DNA of 64,000 bases, taken from contig CAVSDH010000004.1 in NCBI GenBank assembly GCA_963726765.1, forward strand, positions 186,001 through 250,000. The letters are read 5' to 3'. Made by a program: the position numbers and the translations under genes. Of this stretch, positions 54,402 through 62,485 are shown one piece after another (positions within the stretch are counted from its first letter, which is position 1; each line of letters begins with the position of its first letter). This DNA comes from CAIWHR01 sp963726765. Lineage in GTDB: Bacteria; Pseudomonadota; Gammaproteobacteria; Burkholderiales; Casimicrobiaceae. The notes beneath the pieces are model-generated. The model worked only from the letters and a program-made list of their open reading frames with translations. It was not told the DNA's origin and ran no database searches.

Positions 54402-55529
54402 ATGCACGTGATCGACCTCATCATTCCGGTGTACCGCGGACTCGCCGCGACGCAGCGCTGCCTCGACTCGGTGCTGGCCGGCGCAATGCCGGCGGAGTTC
54501 GAAGCGATCGTCGTCGACGATGCCACGCCGGAACCGGAGATCGCGCGCTTCCTGGATCGACTGGCCTCCGATGCCCGCATCACGCTGCTGCGCAACGACC
54601 GCAATCTTGGATTCGTTCGCTCGGTCAACCTCGGCATGGCACAGCACCGCGACCGCGACGTCGTGCTGCTCAACAACGACACCGAAGTCGCCAACGACTG
54701 GCTCGGCCGCCTTTCGCGCTCCGTCTGCCGCAGCCCGGACATCGGCACCGCGTCACCCTTCTCGAACAATGCGACCATCTGCTCGTATCCCTTCGACGGC
54801 TGGACGGGCGGCGTACCGGGGACGCTCGGTCTCGCTGCGCTGGATCGCGTGTTCGCCGAGGTCAACGCGGGGAAAAGCGTGGATCTCCCTACGGGCGTGG
54901 GTTCCTGCCTGTACATCCGCCGGGCCTGCCTCGATCAGGTGGGCGAGTTCGACGCCGAACGGTTCGGGCGAGGCTACGGCGAGGAAAACGACTTTTGCAT
55001 GCGTGCGGCGCGGCTCGGCTGGCGCAGCGTGCTTGCAGCCGACGTGTTCGTCTATCACGAGGGTGCCGTGAGCTTTTCGGCGGAACGCGCCGCGCGCACC
55101 GACGCCGCCGGCAAGGTCATGGGGGACCTGCACCCCGACTATCGGCACAAGGTGCGCGCCTACGTCGTCGCGGATTCCGCACGCCCGCTGCGCCACGCCG
55201 TCGATGTCGCGCGGCTCGCGTTCGGTCGGGACGAATCGGCGTGCGTGATCGCGGAGCGAGTCCGGGAGGAGGCGCGGATTGCGGAGCTGGAAAGGCAGGC
55301 GGACGAGCGCGAGGCCGTGATCGCCGACCTGCGCGCCGCGCTGGCGCATGCGGAATCACTCGTCGCCCAGCAGGAACCGGAACACGCGCGCCTGCGGACC
55401 GAGATCGACAAGCTGCGAGAAGGGCTGCAACATGCCGAAGCGCTGGCCTTCGAGCGGCTGCGCGAAATCGAGCGCTTTCACGCCTCCGTGATGTGGAAGC
55501 TGCTCTACTCCTGGCGACCCAGGAAGTGA
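54402..55529 (+). CDS. Family 2 glycosyltransferase with C-terminal coiled coil
   Basis: A 375-residue GT2 enzyme: DLIIPVYRGLAATQRCLDSVL at the start, EAIVVDDATPEP with the uridine-binding aspartate, VVLLNNDTEVANDWL as the DxD equivalent and GYGEENDFCMRAARLGW (ED motif). The last ~100 residues (ERVREEARIAELERQADERE and onward) are a strongly charged coiled coil that may tie it to partners or the membrane. It likely extends a surface polysaccharide together with the two preceding enzymes. Confidence 0.85.
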   Translation: MHVIDLIIPVYRGLAATQRCLDSVLAGAMPAEFEAIVVDDATPEPEIARFLDRLASDARITLLRNDRNLGFVRSVNLGMAQHRDRDVVLLNNDTEVANDWLGRLSRSVCRSPDIGTASPFSNNATICSYPFDGWTGGVPGTLGLAALDRVFAEVNAGKSVDLPTGVGSCLYIRRACLDQVGEFDAERFGRGYGEENDFCMRAARLGWRSVLAADVFVYHEGAVSFSAERAARTDAAGKVMGDLHPDYRHKVRAYVVADSARPLRHAVDVARLAFGRDESACVIAERVREEARIAELERQADEREAVIADLRAALAHAESLVAQQEPEHARLRTEIDKLREGLQHAEALAFERLREIERFHASVMWKLLYSWRPRK

Positions 55530-55674
55530 TGGCCGCCCTTTTCGTCGGCGCCCCCGCTGCGATCCCTGCGGCTGGAAATCGGTGCAGTCCTTTGTAGTGC
55601 CGGACAATGCGGTCAAGGTGAGCGGGCAGCGCGCTCCACCGCATCAAGTTGATCGATCCCATCGGGGAAACGTG

Positions 55675-56652
55675 ATGATCCACATTGCCGCGCGCCTGTT
55701 TCTTGCGACCGCCCTTGCCACCTCCGCCGCATCGTTCGCACAGACCCCTGAGCGCATCGTCTTCGCCACCGATTGGCTCGCCGAAGCGGAGCACGGCGGG
55801 TACTACCAGGCGCTTGCCGAGGGCACCTACAGAAAATACGGGCTCGACGTCGCCATCAGGATGGGGGGACCGCAGGTCAACGGGCTGCAGCTCCTTGCCG
55901 CCGGACAGCTCGACGTCGTGATGGGCGACGCGCTGCAGGTGATCTCCGTCATCGAGCAGGGTGTGCCCGTCACCGCCATCGCCGCCACGTTCCAGAAGAA
56001 CCCGACGGCGATCATCGCGCATCCGGGCGTTGCGAAGCTTTCCGAACTCAAGGGGAAACCGATCGCGATCGGAGCGGCGAGCAACACGACGTTCTGGCCG
56101 TGGCTCAGACAGCAGTACAAGTTCACCGACGACCAGAAGCGCCCCTACGGGTTTTCGGTGCAGCCGTTCCTCGCCGACCCTTCGCTCTCCCAGCAGGGAT
56201 TCGCCACCTCCGAGCCCTTCTCGATCGAGAAGGGCGGCGTGAAGCCGGTCGTGTTCCTGCTCGCAGACCTCGGATATCCGCCCTACGCCGAAGCGCTCGT
56301 CGTCACCCGCGCCACGCTCGACAAGCGGGGAGACGTTCTCGTGCGTTTCGTGCGCGCGTCCGCGGAAGGATGGAAGAGCTATCTCGCCAATCCCGCGCCG
56401 GGCAACGCTCTCATCAAACGCGACAATCCGGAAATGTCCGATGATCTCCTTGCGTTCAGCCACCGCAAGCTCAAGGAACATGCGATCGTCGCAGGCGGGG
56501 ATGCGGCGACGCGCGGCCTCCTGACGATGACCGACGCGCGCTGGACGAGCACGATCGACTTCCTGCGCGAGGCGTCGCTGACCAAACCGGGCGTGGACTA
56601 CTCGAAAGCGTACACGCTCGGCATCGTCAAGGATGTGAAGGTCCTGCCCTGA
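55675..56652 (+). CDS. ABC transporter substrate-binding protein, NMT1/THI5-like
   Basis: A 325-residue periplasmic binding protein with a signal peptide (cleavage near AASFAQT). The core reads ATDWLAEAEHGGYYQALAEG, YGLDVAIRMGGPQVNGLQLLAAGQLDVV, typical of NMT1-family receptors for thiamine precursors, riboflavin, nitrate, sulfonates or pyrimidines. It begins an importer operon with ATPase and permease. Ligand residues are not diagnostic, so the substrate is open. A GGGGAAACG ribosome-binding region precedes ATG 55675. Confidence 0.85.
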   Translation: MIHIAARLFLATALATSAASFAQTPERIVFATDWLAEAEHGGYYQALAEGTYRKYGLDVAIRMGGPQVNGLQLLAAGQLDVVMGDALQVISVIEQGVPVTAIAATFQKNPTAIIAHPGVAKLSELKGKPIAIGAASNTTFWPWLRQQYKFTDDQKRPYGFSVQPFLADPSLSQQGFATSEPFSIEKGGVKPVVFLLADLGYPPYAEALVVTRATLDKRGDVLVRFVRASAEGWKSYLANPAPGNALIKRDNPEMSDDLLAFSHRKLKEHAIVAGGDAATRGLLTMTDARWTSTIDFLREASLTKPGVDYSKAYTLGIVKDVKVLP

Positions 56653-56660
56653 CGCCGGCC

Positions 56661-57452
56661 ATGGCCGCCGACGCGCCGGTCGTCGCCGTCGCCGGCGCAC
56701 GCAAGACCTACGCAACCGGAACCGTGGCGCTCGCCCCGGTCGATCTTTCCGTGCGCCGCGGCGAATTCGTCACACTGCTCGGTCCATCTGGCTGCGGCAA
56801 GACCACGCTGCTCAACCTGATGGGAGGACTGCTCGTTCCCGACGGCGGAGCGCTGCGCTGGTGGGGGCAAGCGTTCGATGCGACGGGCGGCAAGGGGCGC
56901 CGACTCGCGATGGTCTTCCAGTCGCCGACTCTCATGCCGTGGGCGCGCGTCGACGCCAACATCCGCCTGCCGCTCGATCTCGGTCGCGCGCCGCGTGAAT
57001 CCGCCGATCGCGAGGTGGCCGAGGCGATCGATCTCGTGGGCCTCGGCGGCTTCGCCCGCCATTTCCCGCGGGAACTGTCCGGCGGCATGCAGATGCGGGT
57101 GTCGATCGCGCGCGCAATCGTCACGTCTCCCGATCTGCTGCTGATGGACGAGCCGTTCGGTGCGCTCGACGAATTCACGCGCCAGCGCCTGGATGCCGAG
57201 CTCCTCGCCCTCTGGCAGGCAAGCGGGTTCACGGTCGTTTTCGTCACCCACAGCATCGTCGAAGCCGTCTTCCTGTCGACCCGCATCGCCGTCATGGCCG
57301 CACGACCCGGTCGCATCGTCAGCGAGATCGCCGTCGACGCACCCTTCCCGCGCACCGACGATTTCCGGCTGTCGGCCGAATTCGCCGCGATTTGCCGTCA
57401 CGTCTCGATGCAGGTGGCAGCCGCCGGCATCGCGTCCGAGGCAAACGCATGA
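56661..57452 (+). CDS. ABC transporter ATP-binding protein (nitrate/sulfonate/NMT1 type)
   Basis: A 263-residue cytoplasmic ATPase of the SsuB/TauB class. Walker A GPSGCGKTT, Q-loop VFQSPTLMPWARV, signature LSGGMQMR, Walker B LLMDEPFGALDEFTR and H-loop THSIVEA are present in order. It energises import with the neighbouring receptor and permease; it starts eight bases after the receptor stop and its own stop overlaps the permease start. Confidence 0.92.
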   Translation: MAADAPVVAVAGARKTYATGTVALAPVDLSVRRGEFVTLLGPSGCGKTTLLNLMGGLLVPDGGALRWWGQAFDATGGKGRRLAMVFQSPTLMPWARVDANIRLPLDLGRAPRESADREVAEAIDLVGLGGFARHFPRELSGGMQMRVSIARAIVTSPDLLLMDEPFGALDEFTRQRLDAELLALWQASGFTVVFVTHSIVEAVFLSTRIAVMAARPGRIVSEIAVDAPFPRTDDFRLSAEFAAICRHVSMQVAAAGIASEANA

Positions 57453-58456
57453 GCAACGCGCGCGAGCCGGTGTCGACACGAATGCTGCGCGTTGCGGCGC
57501 CGGTGCTGGTCGCGATCCTCGCGCTCGCCGCATGGCAGGGGATCGTCGTGGCGTACGACATTCCGCCCTATCTGGTCCCCTCCCCGCTCGCCGTGCTGCA
57601 CGCGCTCGTCGCCGACCGGGCGCTGCTCGTGAGCTCGCTTGGCGTGACGCTCGGCATCGCCTTGACGGCACTCGCGATCTCGGTCGTGCTGGGCGCCCTG
57701 GTCGCGCTTGTTTTCGTGCAGAGCCGCTGGATCGAGATGAGCTTTTTTCCCTACGCGGTGCTGCTGCAGGTGACGCCGATCGTCGCCATCGCGCCACTCA
57801 TCATCATCTGGGTGAAGGACACGCGTATCGCGCTCGTCGCCTGCGCCGTCGTCGTCGCGATATTCCCGATCATATCCAACACGACCCTCGGGCTGCGCAG
57901 CGTCGACCCGGGGTTGCTCAACCTGTTCCGCATGTGCCGGGCGACCCGCTGGCAGGTGCTGTGGCGGCTGCGCGTACCCGGCGCGTTGCCGTATTTCTTC
58001 GGTGGCCTGCGCATCTCCAGCGGCCTCGCGCTGATCGGCGCCGTCGTCGCCGAGTTCGTGGCGGGCACCGGTGGTCAAGGCGCCGGGCTCGCCTACCAGA
58101 TCCTGCTTGCGGGAATCCAGCTCAACATTCCGCGGCTCTTTGCCGCACTCGTCCTGATCACCGCGAGCGGTGTCGCATTGTTCGCGCTGACGCTGTGGGC
58201 GTCGCGGGTGGCACTTTCACGCTGGCACGAAAGCGAGCTTGTCCCTGACCGCATAGGCGACAATGCGGCGGTCCATGCAGGTTGCATCCGGATCAGCGGC
58301 GCGGGTCGGCACTTTCTCTGCGCGCTTTTCGGCGACGTCAAGCGGACGCAGGTATTGCCGATGCGCCGAAGGCGAAATGCACTGCGGGATGACACCTTCC
58401 CCGAATCGCCGCAGAGTGCGGCGGTTGCGTACAATCGACGCGTGCCCGGGTGGTGA
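57449..58456 (+). CDS. ABC transporter permease (SsuC/TauC type) with anomalous C-terminus into tRNA-Leu
   Basis: A permease with about six helices and the EAA loop at GALPYFFGGLRISSGLALIGAVVAEF. The ATG overlaps the ATPase stop (ATGA). The conserved part ends near residue 257 (ASRVALSRWHESEL). A further ~78 residues of basic, non-hydrophobic sequence follow and the stop codon at 58454-58456 lies inside the tRNA-Leu gene. Family members are usually 250-270 residues, so a one- or two-base indel just after SRWHESEL is likely; a stop in another frame occurs at about 58250. Confidence applies to the permease; the tail is doubtful. Confidence 0.85.
   Translation: MSNAREPVSTRMLRVAAPVLVAILALAAWQGIVVAYDIPPYLVPSPLAVLHALVADRALLVSSLGVTLGIALTALAISVVLGALVALVFVQSRWIEMSFFPYAVLLQVTPIVAIAPLIIIWVKDTRIALVACAVVVAIFPIISNTTLGLRSVDPGLLNLFRMCRATRWQVLWRLRVPGALPYFFGGLRISSGLALIGAVVAEFVAGTGGQGAGLAYQILLAGIQLNIPRLFAALVLITASGVALFALTLWASRVALSRWHESELVPDRIGDNAAVHAGCIRISGAGRHFLCALFGDVKRTQVLPMRRRRNALRDDTFPESPQSAAVAYNRRVPGW
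58407..58423 (+). terminator. Stem-loop before tRNA-Leu (weak terminator candidate)
   Basis: CGCCGC-AGAGT-GCGGCG forms a six-bp GC stem with a five-base loop, without a clear U-run. It could end the importer transcript before tRNA-Leu. Confidence 0.3.
58430..58435 (+). promoter_or_regulatory. Candidate -10 for tRNA-Leu (TACAAT)
   Basis: TACAAT ends nine bases before the tRNA-Leu start, at the spacing seen for tRNA-Gly. The -35 region is GC-rich and weak, so this is tentative. Confidence 0.35.
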
Positions 58457-58530
58457 AACTGGTAGACACAAGGGACTTAAAATCCCTCGGCCGCAAGGCC
58501 ATGCTGGTTCGATTCCGGCCCCGGGCACCA
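58444..58530 (+). tRNA. tRNA-Leu(TAA)
   Basis: An 87-nt class II tRNA with encoded CCA: acceptor GCCCGGG pairs with CCCGGGC, anticodon stem GGGAC/ATCCC around a CTTAAAA loop (anticodon TAA), a long variable arm (CGGCCGCAAGGCC) and T arm GGTTCGATTCC. The upstream permease frame runs into its first 13 bases. Confidence 0.95.
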
Positions 58531-58589
58531 GCAAAGCAATCGGGGCCGGGCATCCGCCCGACCCCGATATCCCTGCAATGCAAATGGCG

Positions 58590-59030
58590 TTACGGCTTCA
58601 GTTGGCCGCGAATCTCGCCGCCCGGGTTGGCGGCGCTGTGGACGTTGACGTAGAGCTCGCCGGCCTTGAACGCCTTCATCTGATCATCGGTGAGCTTCGC
58701 GCCGGGCGCGAACGCCCAGCCGTTGTCGCCGCTCTTGACCATCGGCACGATCACCGGGCCGTTCTTGCCGGCCGCGGCCATGTGAATGTGCGCAGCGGTC
58801 GCCGTGATGCCGGTCGTCGTGACGCTGCCTTTGACCGACATGTCGTCGCCGATGGTGACCGTCCCGGAACCCTTGGCCGCGGTCGTCACTGCCGGATTTT
58901 CCTGGTCCCCCGACAAGGTGACCTTGACGTCGCCTGCGAATGCCGCCGCCCCGTACGCGCCGGAAAGGGCAAAGGCGATGACGGCGGCCGCGGACAGCGG
59001 GCCCCGGGTCGATTTTGAATGCGTGGACAT
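58590..59030 (-). CDS. CHRD domain exported protein
   Basis: A 146-residue protein: signal peptide with AAAFA cleavage region, then a CHRD domain with TLSGDQENPAVTTAAKGSGTVTI, AAHIHMAAAGKNGPVIVPM and the end LYVNVHSAANPGGEIRGQL, the defining motif. CHRD proteins are secreted beta-rich domains found across bacteria with no established bacterial function. It stands alone. Confidence 0.88.
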   Translation of the reverse strand: MSTHSKSTRGPLSAAAVIAFALSGAYGAAAFAGDVKVTLSGDQENPAVTTAAKGSGTVTIGDDMSVKGSVTTTGITATAAHIHMAAAGKNGPVIVPMVKSGDNGWAFAPGAKLTDDQMKAFKAGELYVNVHSAANPGGEIRGQLKP

Positions 59031-59278
59031 CTCGTTCTCCTGACGTTGAAGGGATATTGATCCGATTGCCGCAAACGGGTCCCGCTGCGCGAGCGATATC
59101 TTACGCGTGACGACCCCCGAGCGCGCAATTCTTTGTTGCGCAACGGCACGGACGGTTCCATCGCGTGCAAACAGCGAGTCGCCGGGGATATTCCTTCCCC
59201 GCAGGCCCGCCTGGGACCCAGCGCGACGTCAAAACCACGGCACGTCGCAGGAATACCGCCCCAAGTCCGCCGGTCAGG

Positions 59279-59929
59279 TCAGCGCCGGACCCCGGACATC
59301 CGGGCGAGGTCGCCCATGACCTTCTGCATCTGATCGAACGCCGAGCCGCCCGAGGACATCACGCCCTGCATCGCCGAAACGACGTTCTGCATCTTCGTCA
59401 TGTCGGGCATCATCGCCATGGCAGCCTTCGCCTCCTTCGCTCCCGGCAGACCCTCGGTCTGACTCTCGATCATCGAAAACAGCCGTTTCTGAATCTCGAC
59501 GATCAGCTCGAACATCTGGCCCCAGTACTGCATCGAGTGCTCGATCGCCTCCTGCGCCGCGCTTTGCCCGACCGCCATCAGCGACTGCACGTCGCCTGCC
59601 TGTGCCGCGCTTCGCGCCGTTTTCCGGTGCATGGAGCGGGCCCGCTCCTCGCCCTCGAACTGCAGCTTGCGGACCTTGGCGGTGCTTTCGATGGCGTTCT
59701 CGATGACGTCGAGGGCGAGCTTCGCATTCGCCCGGTACATCTCGAACGCCTGCTCCGGCGTGAGCGTCTTCGCATACTTCGCGAACTGCGCCGGATCCGG
59801 CATCTTGAACATTCCGGCGAGATCCGGGGCGGCGGCCGACGCCGCCTTGCCGCGTGGTGCCGCCTTCCTGCGGGCAGACTTGCGCGCGCGCGGCGCGGCG
59901 GTGGATTTGGGCGGGGGTTTCGCGGCCAT
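59279..59929 (-). CDS. PhaM-like / phasin-type polyhydroxyalkanoate granule protein
   Basis: A 216-residue protein. The first ~40 residues are lysine-, alanine- and proline-rich (PPPKSTAAPRARKSARRKAAP), a DNA-binding-like basic tail as in PhaM. The rest is a phasin helix bundle: MPDPAQFAKYAKTLTPEQAFEMYRANAKLALDVIENAIESTAKVRKLQ, AAQEAIEHSMQYWGQMFELIVEIQK. PhaM activates PHB synthase and tethers granules to the nucleoid in Cupriavidus. I infer that role from the basic tail plus phasin domain. The basic tail is N-terminal here. No pha genes are in the window. Confidence 0.72.
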   Translation of the reverse strand: MAAKPPPKSTAAPRARKSARRKAAPRGKAASAAAPDLAGMFKMPDPAQFAKYAKTLTPEQAFEMYRANAKLALDVIENAIESTAKVRKLQFEGEERARSMHRKTARSAAQAGDVQSLMAVGQSAAQEAIEHSMQYWGQMFELIVEIQKRLFSMIESQTEGLPGAKEAKAAMAMMPDMTKMQNVVSAMQGVMSSGGSAFDQMQKVMGDLARMSGVRR

Positions 59930-60097
59930 GATCAGTGCTCCTCTTGCGGGTGGTTGAAGCGGTCCCGATCGACGCATTCCTGTCGTCGGGGTACGACCCG
60001 AGGACCTGCGCGCAACCGGGCGGATAGCGCTATTCGACGCCCACGGCGCACCCGAGTCAATACCACCGACCTGCATCCTGTCGGCGCTGAATCGGTC

Positions 60098-60304
60098 TCA
60101 TTGCAGCCGGATGTCGCCTTCGAACGGGACGCTGACGTTGAGGCGTCCGATCACGAGCGTCATGCGGGCCGGCAGCGTCTCGGTGCCATCGAGCGTGCCG
60201 TCGGCGACGGCCTTCGCCACCGCGTGCTCGATTTCGCGCTGCGCATTGACGCCCACCCCTTTCAGGAATTTCCGGATGCTGAGGTTGAGGGTCTCTTCGT
60301 TCAT
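60098..60304 (-). CDS. DUF6494 family small protein
   Basis: A 68-residue acid-basic protein (MNEETLNLSIRKFLKGVGVN, then QREIEHAVAKAVADG, MTLVIG and VPFEGDIRLQ) matching a small conserved proteobacterial family, DUF6494. No function is known. It is separated from the phasin gene by 168 bases on the same strand. Confidence 0.7.
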   Translation of the reverse strand: MNEETLNLSIRKFLKGVGVNAQREIEHAVAKAVADGTLDGTETLPARMTLVIGRLNVSVPFEGDIRLQ

Positions 60305-60383
60305 CTCACTGTCCTCCAGACATGCAACGGCAGCCAGGCGGTTCGCATCGACGCACGGGACGTTGCGGATCGGCCGCCTGCGG

Positions 60384-60536
60384 TCACCGTCGCGACCATT
60401 TCTCGAGCTTCACGCACAACGCCGACGCCAGCACCCAGACGCGCCCATCAGCGGCAGGTCGGAGACGAACGTCCACACCAGCGCGTTGATCAGGCACAGC
60501 GTAACGGCAAAGACGGTGACGAGGATATTGGTCACG
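60384..60536 (-). pseudogene. Small membrane protein, frame broken once
   Basis: From a GTG at 60536 the frame reads TNILVTVFAVTLCLINALVWTF, one membrane helix, then SDLPLMG; a one-base shift near 60445 continues VWVLASALCVKLEKWSRR and stops at 60384. Corrected length is about 50 residues with two short helices. I do not recognise it; its reality rests on the hydrophobic pattern and the clean resumption of sequence after the shift. Confidence 0.4.
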
Positions 60537-60668
60537 GCATCGGTCTCGGGGAGCGGCGGCGGCGATAGTCGGGCGGGGCGGTGTCGAATCGGCCGGATTC
60601 CGCGCGCATGCAGCGCGGTCGGGCCGGTTGCTTCCCTGCACCGGATTCCGAAGCGTGCATGGACGGCC

Positions 60669-61208
60669 TCAGCGCGCAACGCCAACGACCTTCCAGTCGC
60701 CCAGCACCTGCCTCATCAACAGCTTCGATTCCTGGCTGGACGTGCCCGCGCCGGAAGGCGACGTGACGCGAAGCTGCACGGTGACCCCTCCGGTCGGATT
60801 CGCCGCGCTTCCCAGCACTTCAACCCGGGTCGCCTTCATTGCGTCGAAGACCTGCGGGTTACTCCTGCGGTCCCTTTCCGTCAGCGCGACGTAGAGGGTC
60901 CTGGCATCGAGCTGGCTCAGTTCAACGGTGCTTTGCGCGACACCGAGGCTCGCGAGAATGGCCTTTTCCTCGGCGGGGTCGGTGACCTCCACCATCTGGG
61001 CAAGCAGCGATTCGCGAATCCGCTCGAGCGTTCGCGGGTCGGTGAGGTCCGCGGCCCTCTTGAGGTCGCCCGAGAAAAACGCGGTCATGTAAACCTTGGC
61101 GGAGCGCTCGGCGTCCGGCGCGGCGCTGGACTCGGCGCAGGGGGCAGCGATCGTCCACAGCGAGGCAACGCAAACGCAGGCAAACAAACGCAGGTTGCTT
61201 TGGCTCAC
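60669..61208 (-). CDS. Exported hypothetical protein
   Basis: A 179-residue protein with GTG start at 61208 and a signal peptide (LRLFACVCVASLWTIAAPCAE). The mature part is helical at first (ERSAKVYMTAFFSGDLKRAADLTDPRTLERIRESLLAQM), then beta-rich with VQLRVTSPSGAGTSSQESKLLMRQVLGDWKVVGV, a layout like NTF2-like or DUF3828-type exported proteins. I cannot assign a function. Confidence 0.65.
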   Translation of the reverse strand: MSQSNLRLFACVCVASLWTIAAPCAESSAAPDAERSAKVYMTAFFSGDLKRAADLTDPRTLERIRESLLAQMVEVTDPAEEKAILASLGVAQSTVELSQLDARTLYVALTERDRRSNPQVFDAMKATRVEVLGSAANPTGGVTVQLRVTSPSGAGTSSQESKLLMRQVLGDWKVVGVAR

Positions 61209-61291
61209 GGCGGACACACGAGCGGGGTGATCGGAAATCGGAGAATAGCGCAATCGGCAGTCCCATGCCGCGATCGGGCCCGGACGCCCCC

Positions 61292-61624
61292 TCAACCCCG
61301 GTGACCCGCGCCTCCGGCAACGACGAGGTAATCCGCAACGGGCTCGAGCGCGATGGCAGGGAATCGCTCTGCGATCGCCTCTTCCATCAACGCACGCGCC
61401 GCGGGCTCGTCGCCCTCCGCGAATGCGCGCTCGCGCGTTGCGACGTCGGGCCATTGCGCGTACGCGTACCAGATGCCTTCGGGTCCGCGATGAAGGCGCG
61501 AACCCAGCGCGCCGCGGTTCCGGAGGTAGCAATCCGTGACCCGCGACCACGCGTCGACGAACTGGCTCTCCTTGCCCGGCACGAGTCGCCATCGATAGAT
61601 CACTGCGAATCCGGGCGCGGCCAT
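61292..61624 (-). CDS. Antibiotic biosynthesis monooxygenase (ABM) domain protein
   Basis: A 110-residue dimeric alpha-beta barrel protein: FAVIYRWRLVPGKESQFVDAWSRVT at the start, GALGSRLHRGPEGIWYAYAQWPD in the middle, matching the ABM/DUF4865-like fold. Members oxidise quinols or degrade haem or have no known substrate; this one lacks diagnostic residues I can call. It is monocistronic. Confidence 0.72.
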   Translation of the reverse strand: MAAPGFAVIYRWRLVPGKESQFVDAWSRVTDCYLRNRGALGSRLHRGPEGIWYAYAQWPDVATRERAFAEGDEPAARALMEEAIAERFPAIALEPVADYLVVAGGAGHRG

Positions 61625-61716
61625 GGAACCTGGCGCGCGTCACGACGGCTTCGGCAGGTGCGCGACTGCGGTCGTGCAGCAACGCTTTGCCAGCGCGGGC
61701 ATCCGCCGAACGGACC

Positions 61717-62277
61717 CTAATGCGGCCACAGCCAGCCGAACGTGCCGGCGGTGAGCAGCGCATAGATCAGCCCGTCGATGGTGGCCTTGACGGTCGTGCT
61801 CCACGCGCGCTGGTACCAGATCGACATCTGCCACAGCGCGAGCACATAGCCGATGAATGCCGTGGCGCCGACCATCTGGAACACGTGGAGATAGGATGCG
61901 CCCGCGGGCAGCGTTCGGCCCGCGACGTACGCCGCGAAATATCCGACGACCAGGCAGTAGACGAACCAGAGCGCGAGGTTCCTCCCGATCGAGATCGGGC
62001 CGTTGGGCATCACGGTCAGCACCATCACCGGGCCCTGTTTCATTTTTTCGGCGAACTCGGGCGAACGCATCTCCTGGGTACTGTCGCAGTTGGGAACCAT
62101 GTAGTCGCCCGGCGGTATGGCGAGAGGGCGCAATGCGTCGCGCACGCGGTCTTCGTTCGGCACCTTGAGGTAGTCGTTCCTGTGCCACGGCAGCAGCATG
62201 TGGATGATCGAACTCGCGACGAAAACGACCACCGACGAAAGCAGAATGGGAAGCCACAGCGCGGATAGTCCTGTCAT
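61717..62277 (-). CDS. Conserved membrane protein of unknown function
   Basis: A 186-residue protein with four to five membrane helices. The N-terminal helix ends SIIHMLLPWHRNDYLKVPNED, and a loop of about 50 residues (IPPGDYMVPNCDSTQEMRSPEF, then GPVMVLTVMPNGP) precedes the remaining helices with WQMSIWYQRAWSTTVKATIDGLIYALLT. I recognise this as a widespread uncharacterised family with the HMLLPWHRNDY signature but know no function. It is divergent from lexA with a 208-base gap. Confidence 0.7.
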   Translation of the reverse strand: MTGLSALWLPILLSSVVVFVASSIIHMLLPWHRNDYLKVPNEDRVRDALRPLAIPPGDYMVPNCDSTQEMRSPEFAEKMKQGPVMVLTVMPNGPISIGRNLALWFVYCLVVGYFAAYVAGRTLPAGASYLHVFQMVGATAFIGYVLALWQMSIWYQRAWSTTVKATIDGLIYALLTAGTFGWLWPH

Positions 62278-62427
62278 GACGTCTCCTGGTGGATCGGCGT
62301 CTGGATTCTGGTGGTACGGCCGGTGTTCGTCAACGCGCGATCGAAGCGAAACGAATGCGCGAATGACCCTGCTGGCTTCGCGTTATTGACGGCTCCCCCG
62401 CCCCGTCAACGCCCTCGCATCGCCCCC

Positions 62428-62455
62428 TTGACGTCCGCCCCGGGCCGCCTATAAT
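62428..62455 (+). promoter_or_regulatory. lexA promoter (TTGACG-16 bp-TATAAT)
   Basis: TTGACG (62428-62433), a 16-base spacer and a perfect TATAAT (62450-62455) place the transcription start near 62462, only about 24 bases before the lexA ATG. No strong Shine-Dalgarno sequence is visible in the short leader. Confidence 0.8.
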
Positions 62456-62457
62456 CC

Positions 62458-62483
62458 GGGTACCGAATATCCATACGGTATCC
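62458..62483 (+). promoter_or_regulatory. Dyad overlapping the lexA start site, candidate LexA operator of unusual sequence
   Basis: TACCG (62461-62465) and CGGTA (62476-62480) flank ten bases; with outer bases the half-sites are GGGTACCG and GGATACCG (reverse complement), seven of eight matched. It covers +1 of the lexA promoter, the position expected for autorepression. It is not the E. coli CTGT-N8-ACAG box. Confidence 0.55.
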
Positions 62484-62485
62484 CC

